NCBI GenBank assembly: GCA_963855995.1
Contig: OY979717.1
Span: forward strand, 22,295,906 to 22,359,905
DNA: 64,000 bases
Reading direction: 5' to 3'
From: Muricea muricata
Lineage: Eukaryota; Cnidaria; Anthozoa; Malacalcyonacea; Plexauridae
The position numbers and the translations under genes are program-made. The notes under the pieces are model-generated. The model did no database searches. It was not told where the DNA came from and saw only the letters and a list, made by a program, of their open reading frames with translations. Every line of letters begins with the position of its first letter. Positions within the stretch are counted from its first letter, which is position 1. Below, one piece after another: positions 11,240-23,929 of this stretch.

Positions 11240-11246
11240 TATAAAA
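11240..11246 (+). promoter_or_regulatory. TATA box, candidate for the receptor gene
   Basis: TATAAAA in the GC-richer region about 720 bp before the receptor ATG. A start of transcription near 11270 would give a 5' untranslated exon. A strong donor, AAG|GTAAGAGT, lies at 11479/11480, so an intron in the 5' leader is possible; the acceptor before 11961 is not certain. Confidence 0.4.
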
Positions 11247-11960
11247 ACATTAACATTACTCGATTGATGACCCGCTGTTGCAAAGAAAGAGCTCCTGCCG
11301 CATTCACGAGTAAACATCACACAAAGAGCGAGACTAATCAAGCAGCTGAAAACAAAGCTGTTGTCCTGTGGTACAGATTTGGCGTCTTATGAGTAGAAGG
11401 AAGCGGTCACTGTATGTCAGTCACTTCTAATCGCCAGTGTTTACCGCCGCAGATTTAAGAGGGATTAACCTACAGTAAGGTAAGAGTTGCCTAGTCGTCT
11501 TTCTGCTTGTCAGTTTACCTCAAGTGTTTTCCTCATTTCTTAGCACTTTGTCCTTATAATGCATATTATCAAAGTTCGCAGTTGACACATGTATTAAGAA
11601 CCTACGTTCAATTGGGCGATCGTCGATAAGTATGACAGGTCAAGCCTTTAGTCCTTGAGCTTTGTCTTTTGGCGGTTTCATGTCAAAAAGATAGAAGGAA
11701 GAGAACTGCTTGAACTACTCGAATACTGGTGCATCACGCAGGATTATAAACCAATTAGCACACGGTTGAGGATTACAGCTGCCCGATCATCTATGCTGTT
11801 ACGTTTAATTTGATAAGAAAGCAAAAGAGACCGTTCTCATGTTAGACATATTAAGCATATTAACTTGCTGGCGTGAAGAGGCTCAGAAAATCGCCGTTAG
11901 ATTTCACATGGGTAGTATCTAAGTGTAGACATAGACCTCCTACTTGTCTAAAGAGCAAAA

Positions 11961-13133
11961 ATGTTTTCCAGAGACCTAATAGACATGAATTTCACAACAC
12001 CAAATGTAAACTCGGCCGACATGAACGAAAGTATAATCTCCCGGGAGAAATGGGGATCAGTTGTGCTTCAGATGTGCCTATTTTGCCTCATCGCAGTCGT
12101 TGGTTTCGTTGGAAACGTCCTTGTTCTCATGGCTGCCTCGCAACTTTGTAAACATCGGACACATCGCAGCACAAGAAGTACGTACTATATTATAAACCTG
12201 GCTGTCGCAGACCTGGCTATTATCCTGGTTGCACTACCAACGGATTTGGTGTCGCACTTCACGTCTTGGCCGTTTGGGGAGTTTTCATGCAAGTTTATAT
12301 ACCCTATGCGAGACGTATTCGTATTCGTAGCTATAATGACGGTGACTGGCCTGAGTATTGAACGTTATTGGGTCATCACCGGGCCATTTAAGACGAAGCC
12401 TAACCCAAAACATGCGCGTGTCATCATTGTTAGCATATGGGTCGTTGGATACTTATTTGCCGGTCTGCCGATGGTGTTTGTGATGAAGTTGATCTCAGAT
12501 CCGGAGGACGATCGTGTTACCGTTTGTGACCCGCGATGGAGCAGCAATACGGAGCAAAAAGTACACGTCCTCCTGAGCATAGCGTGTATCGTTTTGCCTG
12601 CGTGTGTTATAACGTTCTGTTACATCCGTATCGCTAAGTCGTTGCAACGTTTGCAAACACACCGTACGAGTTGTATAAGTGGCGAGGGAAAACCGACGAC
12701 GTCGGTCATTTCCCTGGTAGAGCAAAGCAAGAAAGTCGCGAAGATGCTGGTGATTATCGTGCTTGCGTTTTGTTGTTGTGTTCTTCCGTTTACCACGTTC
12801 GCACTGGCCGCGCAGTTTGGCTACGAGGGAGAAGACTCTGGAGGAGACCAGTTGCTGTTGTACGCTCTCTTTATTTCGCTTTTCTTTACGCACAGCGCTG
12901 TGAATCCAGTCATTTTGATCATCATGAGCAAAGAGTACCGTTTGGAAGTCGCGAAAATTGTGCGCGCCTTGCGGGACGTCTGTTGGAAGGCCGAGACCCT
13001 TCGCACATACTTGACACACATAAAGACAAAGAACGACTATCGGCAGCACCGGAAAGAAAGCGACAATCGCGTACAGTTAGTCGACCCTCCAGCTTTGGAC
13101 GGTGAGCAGCAGCAGAGAAGCACGGAAGTGTAA
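11961..13133 (+). CDS. Class A (rhodopsin-like) G-protein-coupled receptor, intronless
   Basis: A single 390-codon frame with seven membrane segments at about 33-58, 74-98, 112-135, 153-175, 201-224, 259-284 and 297-322. Family marks: GNVLV in TM1, NLAVADL in TM2, the Cys110-Cys189 pair for the extracellular disulfide, ERY (134-136) in place of DRY, SIW in TM4 and a Pro in TM5 (LPACVITFCY). Two marks are unusual: TM6 has CCVLP, lacking the Trp of CWxP, and TM7 has NPVIL, lacking the Tyr of NPxxY. N10 and N22 are N-glycosylation sites. The C-tail is hydrophilic. It should couple an extracellular ligand to G proteins at the plasma membrane. The overall look is of a peptide-receptor-type orphan, but the ligand cannot be inferred. 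The first ATG was used; Met9 and Met21 are alternatives. Confidence 0.93.
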   Translation: MFSRDLIDMNFTTPNVNSADMNESIISREKWGSVVLQMCLFCLIAVVGFVGNVLVLMAASQLCKHRTHRSTRSTYYIINLAVADLAIILVALPTDLVSHFTSWPFGEFSCKFIYPMRDVFVFVAIMTVTGLSIERYWVITGPFKTKPNPKHARVIIVSIWVVGYLFAGLPMVFVMKLISDPEDDRVTVCDPRWSSNTEQKVHVLLSIACIVLPACVITFCYIRIAKSLQRLQTHRTSCISGEGKPTTSVISLVEQSKKVAKMLVIIVLAFCCCVLPFTTFALAAQFGYEGEDSGGDQLLLYALFISLFFTHSAVNPVILIIMSKEYRLEVAKIVRALRDVCWKAETLRTYLTHIKTKNDYRQHRKESDNRVQLVDPPALDGEQQQRSTEV

Positions 13134-14631
13134 AGACGGAATTGAACAAAACCTGTACTGCGGAGATAACATGCGTACGGCCTATGAGCACAATATTAAC
13201 AGTCTAACTATAATATGAAACAACTTAATTTACCAACGTTCCAGTATGTTAACATACTATGTGGTAGTGTATGGCTGAATGGTGTATTTCATGCGATATA
13301 TTGTAGTCTATATAGCCGTTCTATATACAAAGGCATGCGCACAATGCGCTTGTACCGAACTTATGAGTCTATTCTCTGTTACTCTATGCATGGGTAATTG
13401 ATTCAGAAATTGCGTAAATTATCCGTTTAAACCGCATTTGGCTTTGTTAAATTAGCGGCTCTATTCAAATGATTAATACGAATGTAGCGTATTTTATAAA
13501 AAAAGGCGGGTGGCGCGGTGTGTGCACGATAAGACTTTGAAATATGAAGTTCTCAAAGCTATGGCAACACACGGCCATTCTATGTCATCTGTATAATCAG
13601 ACAACACTTCTAGATTAATGCGATCTGTTAGTTAAGTCTTTTAGATTTTTGATTACTATCTTCATATATGACAATGCGAATTTCTTGTGAAAATTCAAAA
13701 AAAAACTTATGACGTTTACTTTACCGATCAATATAGCTAATATGCATGTCTAACTGTTCATAATTTTTTCAATATTTGATTTACTTTGAATCGCTTTAAT
13801 TAAATATAAAGCACTTCACGAGGTATGACGCACAAGTATTTCTGGAGACCACAAAACCTGATATTCATATAACTTGATTCGATCTAAAACACAAAATTTA
13901 CTAATGGTATATTCTACCCACGGTATTTCCTCATGAAATATCTTAGATGTTTTTGACATAAGACAACGATATTTATAGTGCTGCACAATAAAGTAGCGCA
14001 AATTTTAATCGCAATTTCTTTTGTATATCAGTTTATGCGGTACAACGCAATTTTACCACAGTGTTTCATGCGATATGCATGTGAGTGGGATGTACAGCGC
14101 CTCGATAGATCGCGCTGCGCAGGCCACAATATTGCCGGGAGAAAATCTTGTTCGGACTCAATTGAGACAAATCGACAAATCAAGCATGTCGATCATTCAT
14201 ACATATCTGCTTGATGATTCACAAATGGCATATTGCGTAAGGATGCATGAAAAGATAAATGACAAGATAATAATTGGCACTGATCGCTGCTTTCACAGGA
14301 TCGCACGCTAACCAATTCGCTATGTATTGATTAAATTGCAGCTGCAGCTGCTTCGCACAGTAGATATGTATATATATTTGTACATCATGTAGTTAGCCTG
14401 TGTGCTAAAATGCGAGTTGTATATGTGTACCCAATATATGGCTGTAGCCTGCAACTCTGTATGTTGGTCCAATTCATCCTGAAAAATATCCAAAACATGT
14501 TTCATGATTTGAGAACGGCTTTTAATCGAAATATGTTAAATCAGGCATGTTTTTATCGTTCTGACAACTATTAACATCCAAGGCTTCGAGGAAATAAAAT
14601 AATATAATGACTCATAAAATTTTTCAAATAT
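13134..14631. other. 3' flank of the receptor, no other gene seen
   Basis: AT-rich; it probably includes the receptor 3' untranslated region. Short open frames here show no protein-like character. Confidence 0.45.
13987..13992 (+). terminator. Polyadenylation signal candidate for the receptor gene
   Basis: AATAAA about 850 nt after the stop at 13133, with nothing gene-like between. No other exact AATAAA was noticed in the interval. Confidence 0.3.
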
Positions 14632-14905
14632 AGCTAATTCAAAAAAGGTTGTCCTTCAAAAATCTAAAATCTAAATTACAAAATCCAAAATAGGAGACAC
14701 AACATAAGTTCTACTAATAAAACAAGGTTAAATGGCAAAGACAGAACTATCACGACTATATTATTATTCAAAACTTCGCTCTTCGTAAGCCATATAACGT
14801 TAACCAGAAGTCATAAAGTGAATCCATGATACATTTTGCTCTCGTATTTTGGATTTTGTAATTTAGATTTTAAATTTTTGACGGACAACCTTTTTTGAAT
14901 TAGCT
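14632..14905. mobile_element. 274-bp MITE with about 58-bp inverted ends
   Basis: The left end AGCTAATTCAAAAAAGGTTG and right end CAACCTTTTTTGAATTAGCT are exact complements. Similarity continues inward through AAATTACAAAATCCAAAATA (near 14671-14690) and its inverse (near 14850-14870). No open frame inside. Confidence 0.8.
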
Positions 14906-17324
14906 GTATATATGCACCTGTATGATCAAAAAGAATTACTTTTTAGTTGCGAGATACAAAAGATTAAAAGAGTGCCCAGTGACATGTATGGACAGAGCTA
15001 AACGTATTTAAAACGTATATATTCACAAAAACCTCACAAACTTGCCACCACAGGCCACAGCCCGTTTCATCAAAAGGAAATCTTGAGGTCGTAGACTGTA
15101 AAATAAGTTTTTGAGGTATTTTGTGGCACGTGTAAGTCTTAAAATCTAATTACGACATTATTGACACAATACTCGGACAATAGCTGCATCACAAAATTAC
15201 GGATTTTTCCTCGCAGCACTTTTCTCGTTACTTTCGTGGCGTAGTAAAACAGTTCCTTCGAGTTTACTTTGAGCTATGCGTGCTGCATATACCGTAGGAG
15301 AATATTATTTTAGGTGTAAATATTTTCGGTATTTTGTTAAGTATCGATGTGATGCATCCAAAATAAACTGTTATAAAGAAAGACGGATTAATATGGAATT
15401 GCATTATAACCTTCGCGAATTACTTGAGCTCGATTCGACTCAAAAATGCTAAATATATCAGTGTCATATCTCGCTGGGGTTGAGTCGTATTAGCGATGTT
15501 TCTCAAGACGAGCTTTGACAGTTCAGGTGATAAAAAAGCAACTAAGGTGATAATTCAGTTTCAAGCTTTTGAAGATGAAACGTTTCAGAATAATAATTAA
15601 TTGTCATTTAAAGCTTGATTTTCATTAGCATCATATCTTTAGAGGATATTACATGGTGGTGCGAAGACATGAATATTATTTTCGAGGCAGATTTTCAACA
15701 CGAGGAAATAATATTCAAATGTTCAAGCTACCGTGTGATGTTCTTTTCATTATATGGTCAGAAGTCGGAACAAGCGAACAGAGAGCATATAAATCCTGCA
15801 GGAAAACACACGCGTTTTTCACATATTTTCTCATATCTTCACAGACTTCCCTACTAGTGAAAGTATGGCAAATAAGAGTGTTTTGGTTTACGGTAAAACA
15901 CCCATAACCACATAATAGGAGTGTATAAAGGGAAGCATCAAACCAGAGCATGAGAGTGGATCAGTTGATGAGATATTTGGCTGCAGTCACACGATTTTGG
16001 TTAGCCGCTGTACTTCACGGACGATCATTTCATATGATAATCATGTACTTTTATGAAAACATAGTCCAAATACTCATGCCTTTATTTTTTTTAGTGTGGC
16101 GCATAAACTGTCCTCATCTTCATTTGATTAATGTGGTTAATGCAATTCAATATTTGCCCGCCAAAACCTGTACGTTACGGCTGTAGAATTTTTACGAAAG
16201 ATTTTTATTCAAATTTCATATATAGAACACGAGATCATAGACGCTAGCACATATTAATAATGTCTCAAGTGTTACCCAGCTAATATACCCTCCTTAGTTT
16301 TTTATTCATGCATTTGTACTCGAGCTGCAAATATACAGCCAATATATTTCATTCGTTTCTTTCCGTGAGCATGCAATTTATTATATGAAAAATTACAGTT
16401 ATATTACAGTTACAATATATTAAATCGTGAATTTTGGGGTCTTTGCGAAGAATCAGATTGCGAATTTTGAGGTGGGTACATTGAGCAAATTTAAATCATT
16501 TTTTGTGCAGATCAGTCGGCTGAGCCTAATGGCTAATCCCTAATAAATACCACACAACGCGAGTGGTCTGCCGGCTATAAAAAATGAATAATTACAACTT
16601 GAATTAAAAATCCTAGTCATCTTAGGGTGTCCATACATGGCGAATTATAACTCCATTGACAAGTATTGTTGTATTATAATGCATGTATGCCCTTGTATAG
16701 TCCAGTTCGGCAAAGCGCCAGCTGTGTTTTATTTTTCTATCGAATATATTGTTAGAAGAAAAGCCAGAAACTTTTCGCACCGCCCTCTGTTTGTTAAATT
16801 TACTTTGTTCGCTTTCCGTACCGCCTTAATTGATTCATTTGATATTGGTTTGTGTTTGATAACTCAAGCTGTTTTTGTAATATTATCGGTAAATCGTGGG
16901 TTTTTAAGCGATCTGCTTGAACTGGCTTGTTGACATAGCTTGCTTTGATGATTGTATCGAAAATCAATATAAGTATTTTAATATATGATCTCCGTTCACT
17001 GTACAAAATCCACGAACGCGATTGGTCAAAGTCGATCACTTGTGTTTTAGTCACCTGGCAGTGTTGACAATAACACACGGAAAGGATAATAATTCACAAT
17101 TCTTTCAAATTTTGCACTGGGCAATGAAAATGAAGACGAAATTAATCAGATTGTACGTGAAGCAAGTCCTAAAAGCACGAAAAGAAAAACAAAGCGTAGC
17201 ATTGCACTATATTCACACGCAAATAAACTAAGCAAAGGCGTAGGCGTATTGACTAAATTGTATTGAAATTAGCGCAAGCAGTGAACTCAGATTATATTTT
17301 AAAATTGTTAAAGCTAAGACTGTT
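14906..17324. other. No gene seen
   Basis: Frames of 70-100 codons occur on both strands but none shows a motif or a consistent coding pattern, and no paired repeats were found. Confidence 0.45.
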
Positions 17325-17470
17325 AAGTTCGTGTTTGTTTACAAATAACTTTAACGCGCTTGCTGCACGTACAATGAGTTCAAAATGTTCTAAACCGCAC
17401 TCGACCTGAGGTGCTCGGTTTTTCGTTCATTGTACATTCAGCTCGTGCGTTATTTGTAACAAAACACTCA
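17325..17470. repeat. Fold-back element, relative at about 33840-33935
   Basis: GTTTACAAATAACTTTAACGCGC at the left pairs with GCGTTATTTGTAAC at the right, and GTACAATGAG faces TTCATTGTAC further in. The right half plus its flank (TTATTTGT, then ACAAAACACTCACA and AGTCTCTAACCCTTAA) recurs at about 33880-33935, in a PRKCSH intron, so this is a dispersed family. Confidence 0.55.
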
Positions 17471-17775
17471 CAACAGTCTCTAACCCTTAAATAATGAACA
17501 GTCACGCGGTTTTGTATGACACACACCGAAATCTATCGCGATCGAGAAAGGAAATTGCCCTCCTTCTCTGGTAAATCGATGATATTGCTTCGGGCGTGGT
17601 TCAGGATTACGCGAAGATGAATTTTTAATGTAGGAAAAAGTGACTGTTAATTAAAAAATAAAACAAGGCAGAAACCGAGATTAATGATAATCGCTCATTT
17701 AGACTTGATAGCATTCCAAACAAAATGCGCGGAGGAGCAACGCCATTGCCTAAAGTTATTCATGTTTTAATGTTG

Positions 17776-17935
17776 CCGAAGAACAACATGCTGTAAACTC
17801 AAGATATGAGCTGTTAACAAAAAGACAATAATAATATTTGACAATGACTTTGAAGTAGAGTCGAAATATCGCCGCGAAACTCTTGTCTTGTTGTTAACAG
17901 CTCATATCTTGAGTTTAAAAGATGCTGTTCTTCGG
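17776..17935. mobile_element. 160-bp MITE with about 44-bp inverted ends
   Basis: CCGAAGAACAACATGCTG and CAAGATATGAGCTGTTAACA at the left face TGTTAACAGCTCATATCTTG and GATGCTGTTCTTCGG at the right. The 70-bp centre has no coding capacity. Confidence 0.75.
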
Positions 17936-18667
17936 AGTATGTTTTTCTTATTTTTTATTAAATTGTCTGCTGGTAAAGGTTTTTAATCTTGCCATTCCAA
18001 ACTAACGTTGCCAGTGCAAGGACAATGAATTTGAAATTCTTTAACTAAAAAAGGGTATCAAGCTGGCTGCGCGACTGTCACGGAAATTCCCATGATTAAC
18101 TGCAGCCAAAATGTCCCGCAGTTTTCAAACTATTGAGGAAGGAGCGGGAAATTGCAAGCAAATTTCTTGTTGTTTGCTGTATTGAATTCGCTCTATACGT
18201 CGCGTGAACGGAACCTCAAACTATGAATGAATTAGTGAATTAATACAACTTCTTTTGGCACCAAATTGACCGAAATCGGACGACGATAGTATCTCCTCTG
18301 TTATCCACTGGTTGCACTACGGCTGCGCTATAAGCCTTCTTGATAATCGGTGCTCTGTTTGTTCATACGTGAACAGAGAGGAATAATGAAGTCAGCGGAA
18401 GCAAAATCTCGATATTTAAAAACTATTTCAAAATGCTGATAAGTGCATTGTCTCGAAAAATTGGGCAGGATTGTGAAGTTACAAGGGTTCCCTGATAAAT
18501 ATTATAGCTTAATAGACAGCTGGCATTTTAAAAATCAATCATACCAAATATTCGTTACTGACTATAGTCTCTTTTTGCCTTAATTTGAAATGGTTCTGCC
18601 ACCTAGTAATGGATCTAGAGGATTCGAGCGTGAGTAAAAGTTCTGAAACTAGATACCGAATAAATTA

Positions 18668-18908
18668 CAGTCAGCTAACTTTTCACTGTAATATTCCCAA
18701 CATCGTTGCAAAGTTCGGAAGTTCGTTGCGAAATTCGCAGCCGGTTTGCAAACTAAGCATTTGATTAACTTCTTAATTGAGTTCAGGGGCCAATCACAGC
18801 CTTTGTTTAGAAACCGATTTGCGAATTCAGACATGAACTTTTGAACTGCGCAACAAACTTCCGAACTTCCCAACGAAGTTCAGGATATTACAGCGAAAAT
18901 TTAGCTGA
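18668..18908. mobile_element. TA-flanked MITE, family member 1
   Basis: It begins CAGTCAGCTAAC after a TA and ends in TTTAGCTGA. The inner inverted blocks (TTGCAAAGTTCGGAAGTTCG against CGAACTTC/GAAGTTC blocks near 18860-18890) and the central CCAATCACAGCCTTTGTTTAG match the element at 23635-23863. The right terminus is less well preserved. Confidence 0.65.
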
Positions 18909-19793
18909 AAACGACACTAAAATTTTTCAAAAAGACTTAACTAAATAATCGCACTTCATGAAAATTTTAGTAGCATTAATTGGATCTGAAGAATGAGTAG
19001 GATCTTGGAGCGAAATATCGGTTTCGATTTGACAACATGCTAGTGCCAGTATTTGTCAGTTTTTCCAAATCCTGGCAATGATACATTTGATCGTAATATG
19101 CCATGAATGATAGGTTAAATATATTTTTGAAGATGTATGGCCTATTTTATTAATCACGAATTGATAAGAAACTCGATTTAACGGCAGGCACAGCGAATGA
19201 ATGACTAATAATGACGTTCTAGTACATTCGACCACCATGCCTGTCTGGAAGTTACAGTGTTTCGTAGACAAGATCAGAAAAAATTCTCATAATGATCCTG
19301 TTCCCGCTTTGGAACTAAATTAAGCAAGATAAAATCATGGACTTTTAAGCACTTCTTTATAAATTTAAAGACTTGGATTTTTTCTTTCCAAGTTCTTTAA
19401 CTTGTCCTTTAACAAGTTTATGATATTCAAGTCTTGTACATGTTCCTATTTATTAATATACTGTACAGACAAGACAAGACTTCTTTAACATTCCTGAAAC
19501 TTACCGTAGTACAGCTTTGCTAGAATAAAAGCAACGGTTATCTAAGCATCTACAAATATCTGAAATTCAGAGAACTGCATAGGGAACAACCTAAACTGTA
19601 AGCCGGGAAACAAATTCTAATTGAACTTGGACACATTTGACTATACTTGGCAATGACACAGCATTAAAGCTCATGTTTAAGTTGTTTGTCAAAATGTTTC
19701 CAACCTCCAATACTTTTTAATTACTGGAGGCTAAAATTTTAAGCCAACTTTAATATAATAATGCTAATCCAGGTGAGAAATTGATACTTTAGA

Positions 19794-20280
19794 GGGTAAT
19801 GGCAACAAAAAATCTTTGTTCATTTGAAAGAGCTTTTGAAATAACTAACAAAGCCTGTTACGGCTTTTTCATATCTTGCTTAATTCTTGGGATATCGTCT
19901 CAAACATGTGAGCTGTCCGCCATTTTGATAAATCCTTGGTCTCATTACATGACGTCACAAGCGGAATAAGCTTTAAAAAGTTACTCGTAATAAAGTACAA
20001 CAAACAATAGGTAGCCAAAATGCTTTTACCCTATGCGTGATATCAAATACGTAGAAACGTGTTTCTGGTTTGTCCTAATCATTGCTTGTCAATAATTAAA
20101 TGTTGAATGGTCCCACTTGTGACGCGTGACATGCATATCCTTGAAAATCTAAGATGGCGGACGCCTGGTTTCAGCCGAAATATCTCAAGAATCGAGCAAG
20201 ATATGAAAGCTAGAAGGCTTTACTAGTTATTTCAAAAGCTCTTTCAAACGAGCAAAGAAAATTTTTTATTACCATTACCC
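19794..20280. mobile_element. About 490-bp element with about 110-bp inverted ends
   Basis: The left arm starts GGGTAATGGCAACAAAAAAT and contains GAAAGAGCTTTTGAAATAAC; the right arm contains GTTATTTCAAAAGCTCTTTC and ends ACCATTACCC. CATATCTTGCTTAATTCTTG on the left also faces CAAGAATCGAGCAAGATATG on the right. No transposase inside. Confidence 0.7.
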
Positions 20281-20462
20281 TTATTAAAAGCAGATCAGAC
20301 AATGAACTACAAAATCACTACAGTGAAGCAGTCAGTATTATGATTCTGCAGTTCATGGTCTGAGATTTCTACACGAAATAAAAGTGATAACTAGAGAATT
20401 ATCTAAAAAGGATTTCAAGAATCGAATTAATAATACGTTGTAAAAATCTACGTCTTTAATTA

Positions 20463-21760
20463 AAGGGCACATCAAACGAGGATAAGAGTAGACAAGAGTT
20501 TGGATTTACCATGGGAATTTGAGTCGTCAGTCATGCGATGTTTAGTACAGCCGTTAACGACCAAATTGTTCACTTTTATGTAGAAGCTTGAAAATTTGTC
20601 ACATTACTAATATTGCTGAGATAATCATTTCTAGATATGGATCGATGTCATGGAATGTGACATGCGCAGTGCACGTACATCGATTGTAAAAAAGTGGGAA
20701 ATCGATTGATGTGTTATTTTGACTAACCGCTTGTATAAAGTTGGTAAAGGGGATTAAATGCCAAATCACACTTATGAGTGTAATAGTATATTTCCTGAGA
20801 TATCATAGATTCAGGATTTTTGAAATTGCTGATTCAGCATTTTTTGTCTTATTAAAACCTCTCAGCGTTTGATAATTACGTATTTCTTTTTTGTATATTG
20901 TTGATCTTAAGGGAAGTGTATGCGTAGAAAGAGTGCTTTGAAAAGTGCAACAACGTAAATTTACTAGAAACCGTTGCGCAGGTCAAAATTTACATTTCTG
21001 ATTAAAGGACTAAGCAGAAGGCATTCGTCATAAAAGTGCAATCTTCTCTAAACATTCACATATATAATTTTTGGAGATTTAAAGGGGGCAATCTCAGCTT
21101 CATTTGGCTAAAGCTAAATGTCTCATTAATATTGCAATGTTCAGTGGTTGTATCATTATAGTGAATGTTACAGATTGGAACTGGAATATTGATTCAAGAT
21201 ATAATGGAAAAATTGACATTGCTCCACTTCATAGCTAATTTCCTAGGTATACACTTCTATCAGAATCAATAATATCGAAAGAAGAAATAGGTAACTAACT
21301 ATCAATTGCTGAGGGGTTTTAATTGGACAGAAAATGTTAAATCAGCACTTTCAAAAATATTTGATCAGCGATATCTCAGAAACTACACTTTTGCAGCCTG
21401 ATAAGTAACATAGCGTTTGATCCTCTTTAGAAACTCCATAAGAGTATTTAGTCAAAATAAGACGTTATTTCATTTTCCAATTTTTATCTACTGACGCACG
21501 CACTGCGCATGCCCTATTGCATGACATTGACCGAGATTGAACTAAGCTTGGCTCCATATCAAAAATTTTTTATGACATGTTTAGTAACAACCATGCAAAG
21601 TTTCACGCTTTTATCACTAAATTGAACAATTCAGCTCTTTTTTGGTCGTTAGCAGCTAGACTAGTTGGGTTTTTTCAGAATGAATGTTCTCTGTGATAAC
21701 TATGTCAATTCGTGATTGTTAACTCTCATCGTCATAACGTCGTTTGACCCCGGCCTTAAC
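20463..21760. mobile_element. About 1.3-kb degenerate fold-back element
   Basis: Diverged inverted arms: CCGTTAACGACCAAATTG (about 20551) faces TTTTGGTCGTTAGCAG (about 21641); GATGTCATGG with GACATGCGCAGTGC (20645-20675) faces GCACTGCGCATGCCC with GCATGACATTG (21500-21530); TTATTTTGACTAA occurs in the left arm and its inverse in the right. The termini are approximate and no coding region survives. Confidence 0.5.
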
Positions 21761-23634
21761 TGGTGTTAAAATGTAGCGCATTCAAAATCTCCTATGAACG
21801 TATGGTTGTTCTCATAGGGGATTACAGAAATCGGTCAATTTATTTACGTCAGAGCGGTAAGCTTAAGAGAGACAGTTGATCGCAAGATGTAGCATACTGA
21901 TAAAAGTATCATAGTTGATAATAGATCTTACACTTATTCTGCTGGATAAATACCATTGCTTCAAGGAGGGTGGTCTCGCCATTAGTGATTTTTAGGTAAA
22001 TTACACCGGAAAAATGAACAACTAGTACTTGCTCCAATGCGAGACTGAAAACACGATTTGACATGATTTTGCTATAGCTTCCAAAGGTTGTCGACGATAT
22101 TGTTCACTTTTCTGACGACTATGTCAACAATGTTGGTAGCAAAACATTGCCCAATCGATCTTGTTATACTACAATCCTCAATATTCTTTGTTGTGTACAA
22201 AAGCTATCCTTTCATTCTGCTTTACATGTTAGTGTTATATAGTCTAAGCATGGCTATTGAATTATATCCAGTTTTGCTATTAAATCAGCGATCATTCAAT
22301 AACAAAACAACTGCAAGAACTGAACTCAATACTGAAATTTTAAGATTGCGAAAAAGAGGAATTAGTAGCGCAGAGAGTGGCCCAGAATTTTCGGTACCAA
22401 TAAGTTCATTAATACAATTACAAAGGAAAACAAAAAAAAAACCGTGACCTTTACCTTTGATCTTGTTAGTAGTTTAACTTGGCCTCTACATTTCGAATTT
22501 GTTTTTTAAGAACACTCGAAATTTGGCTTCCCAACTGTTCCATTTATGGTACTATACTTAATAATTACTTTATATATCAACACTTTGCTGTCTGCTTCTT
22601 GTGTGTTTGCGCCATAGACGTGTACTAAGCAATAATCCTTCGCATTTCAAGCCAAAAATTACATACATACTTACTTACTTACTAGAAATGCATGCATGCA
22701 TGCATGCGAAACCTCTCGCTTTAATTTAATATATCAAAGATGCAACTATATTTTCGGAACATGAAGTATTCTCGTAGCAACACGCCGACACGGCAATTTT
22801 TAATAATGCGTTCTATATTTTTTTTAATAACTGTGAAAATAATGAAAAAATTACTAGTTTTAATGATAAAATACTTAATTTTTTAAATGTCTGTGGCCTT
22901 ATATCATGCGTAGTGTGAACTTTGGTACGGTATGAAATACAATTTATTACGCTACATTGTTAAAACGTATTGTCTATTGATGAATATTTATAAGCTATCA
23001 AATCTTTGTTTTGAAATAAAAACCATTTCAAGCCATGCATTTTTTATTAAAATAGCTACGGTCGTATTCACACTTACAATAAAACTACAGTCTTGCTTTT
23101 ACAAAACAACGAAACGTAAACTTCGAAATTAAAATGTGGAATCATTACATACTGTTACTGAATAGTGTGAATATGGCTACCTTTTTTGCACGTTTCCGTT
23201 CTTGTTTCCTTCTGTTGGCGCGTTTTTTCGTCGTCTTTCCCGTATTTTTGATTTATTTTTATTGCTTTTTAATTATTTCGATTTGTTTCCCTACAGATTT
23301 CATGACATTTATTTTAAAAAACCCTCGGAATTCAATGACGTAAGCAAAATGGCGGATCGCATCTCAGAATTAGTAGCCCGCGCCCCAGGCTTCGCCCGGG
23401 CAGCGCTCCGCGCTGCGGCTCGGGGAAAATGCCTATGAAGCGAAACTCGTGGTTGCATTTTGCAAAGTACACTTGAAATCACAATGTATATAAATACTTT
23501 TGTAGAAATTTTGTAGTTCCGTTCCTTGTCGAGATATCAACTTATTTTTATATGCAAATAATTATTATGTGTAATATAAAATTGCAAAGTGCAGTTTTAG
23601 TTATTTTCTCTTGTCTGGACAAAGAACACAGTTA
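21761..23634. other. No gene seen; short microsatellites
   Basis: It holds a compound (CTTA)n and (GCAT)n microsatellite at about 22666-22708. A GC-rich block at about 23375-23430 with nested palindromes (GCAGCGCTCCGCGCTGC) stands out from the AT-rich surroundings and resembles fold-back tips seen elsewhere in the window. A 119-codon frame near 22088 has no protein-like features that could be recognised. Confidence 0.45.
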
Positions 23635-23863
23635 CAGTCAATTTCAGTTTTCTGCGAGTGGTTGCGAAATTCGTTGCAAAGTTCCTAATGAATTCACGAG
23701 CAGGTTTGTAAACTGAGCATATGATTGGTTGGTTTTATTTATTAGCCAATCATAGGTTTTGTTTAGAAACCTGTTGGTGAATTCATTATGAACTTTGCAA
23801 CGAATTCGCGAGGTTGCAAAGAAGTTCGCAACCACTCGCAGGAAAGCAATTTGAAATTGACTG
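23635..23863. mobile_element. TA-flanked MITE, family member 2
   Basis: The ends are CAGTCAATTTCA and TGAAATTGACTG with TA on both sides (23633-23634 and 23864-23865). GCGAGTGGTTGCGAA faces TTCGCAACCACTCGC, and GAATTCGTTGCAAAGTTC-type blocks pair further in. It is homologous to 18668-18908. Size, ends and TA duplication fit a Tc1/mariner-type non-autonomous element. Confidence 0.8.
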
Positions 23864-23929
23864 TAAAAAATCTACAAAAGAAATTCTATTTTGAATTCAG
23901 TTATCTTTACAATTAATGCAATGAAGAAA

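Noticed and set aside
12495-13049. 184-codon frame on the minus strand
   Set aside because: It lies wholly antisense to the strongly supported receptor gene and has no recognisable domain.
22088-22447. 119-codon frame on the plus strand
   Set aside because: No motif, no splice context and biased AT-rich composition; it does not begin with a clear ATG.
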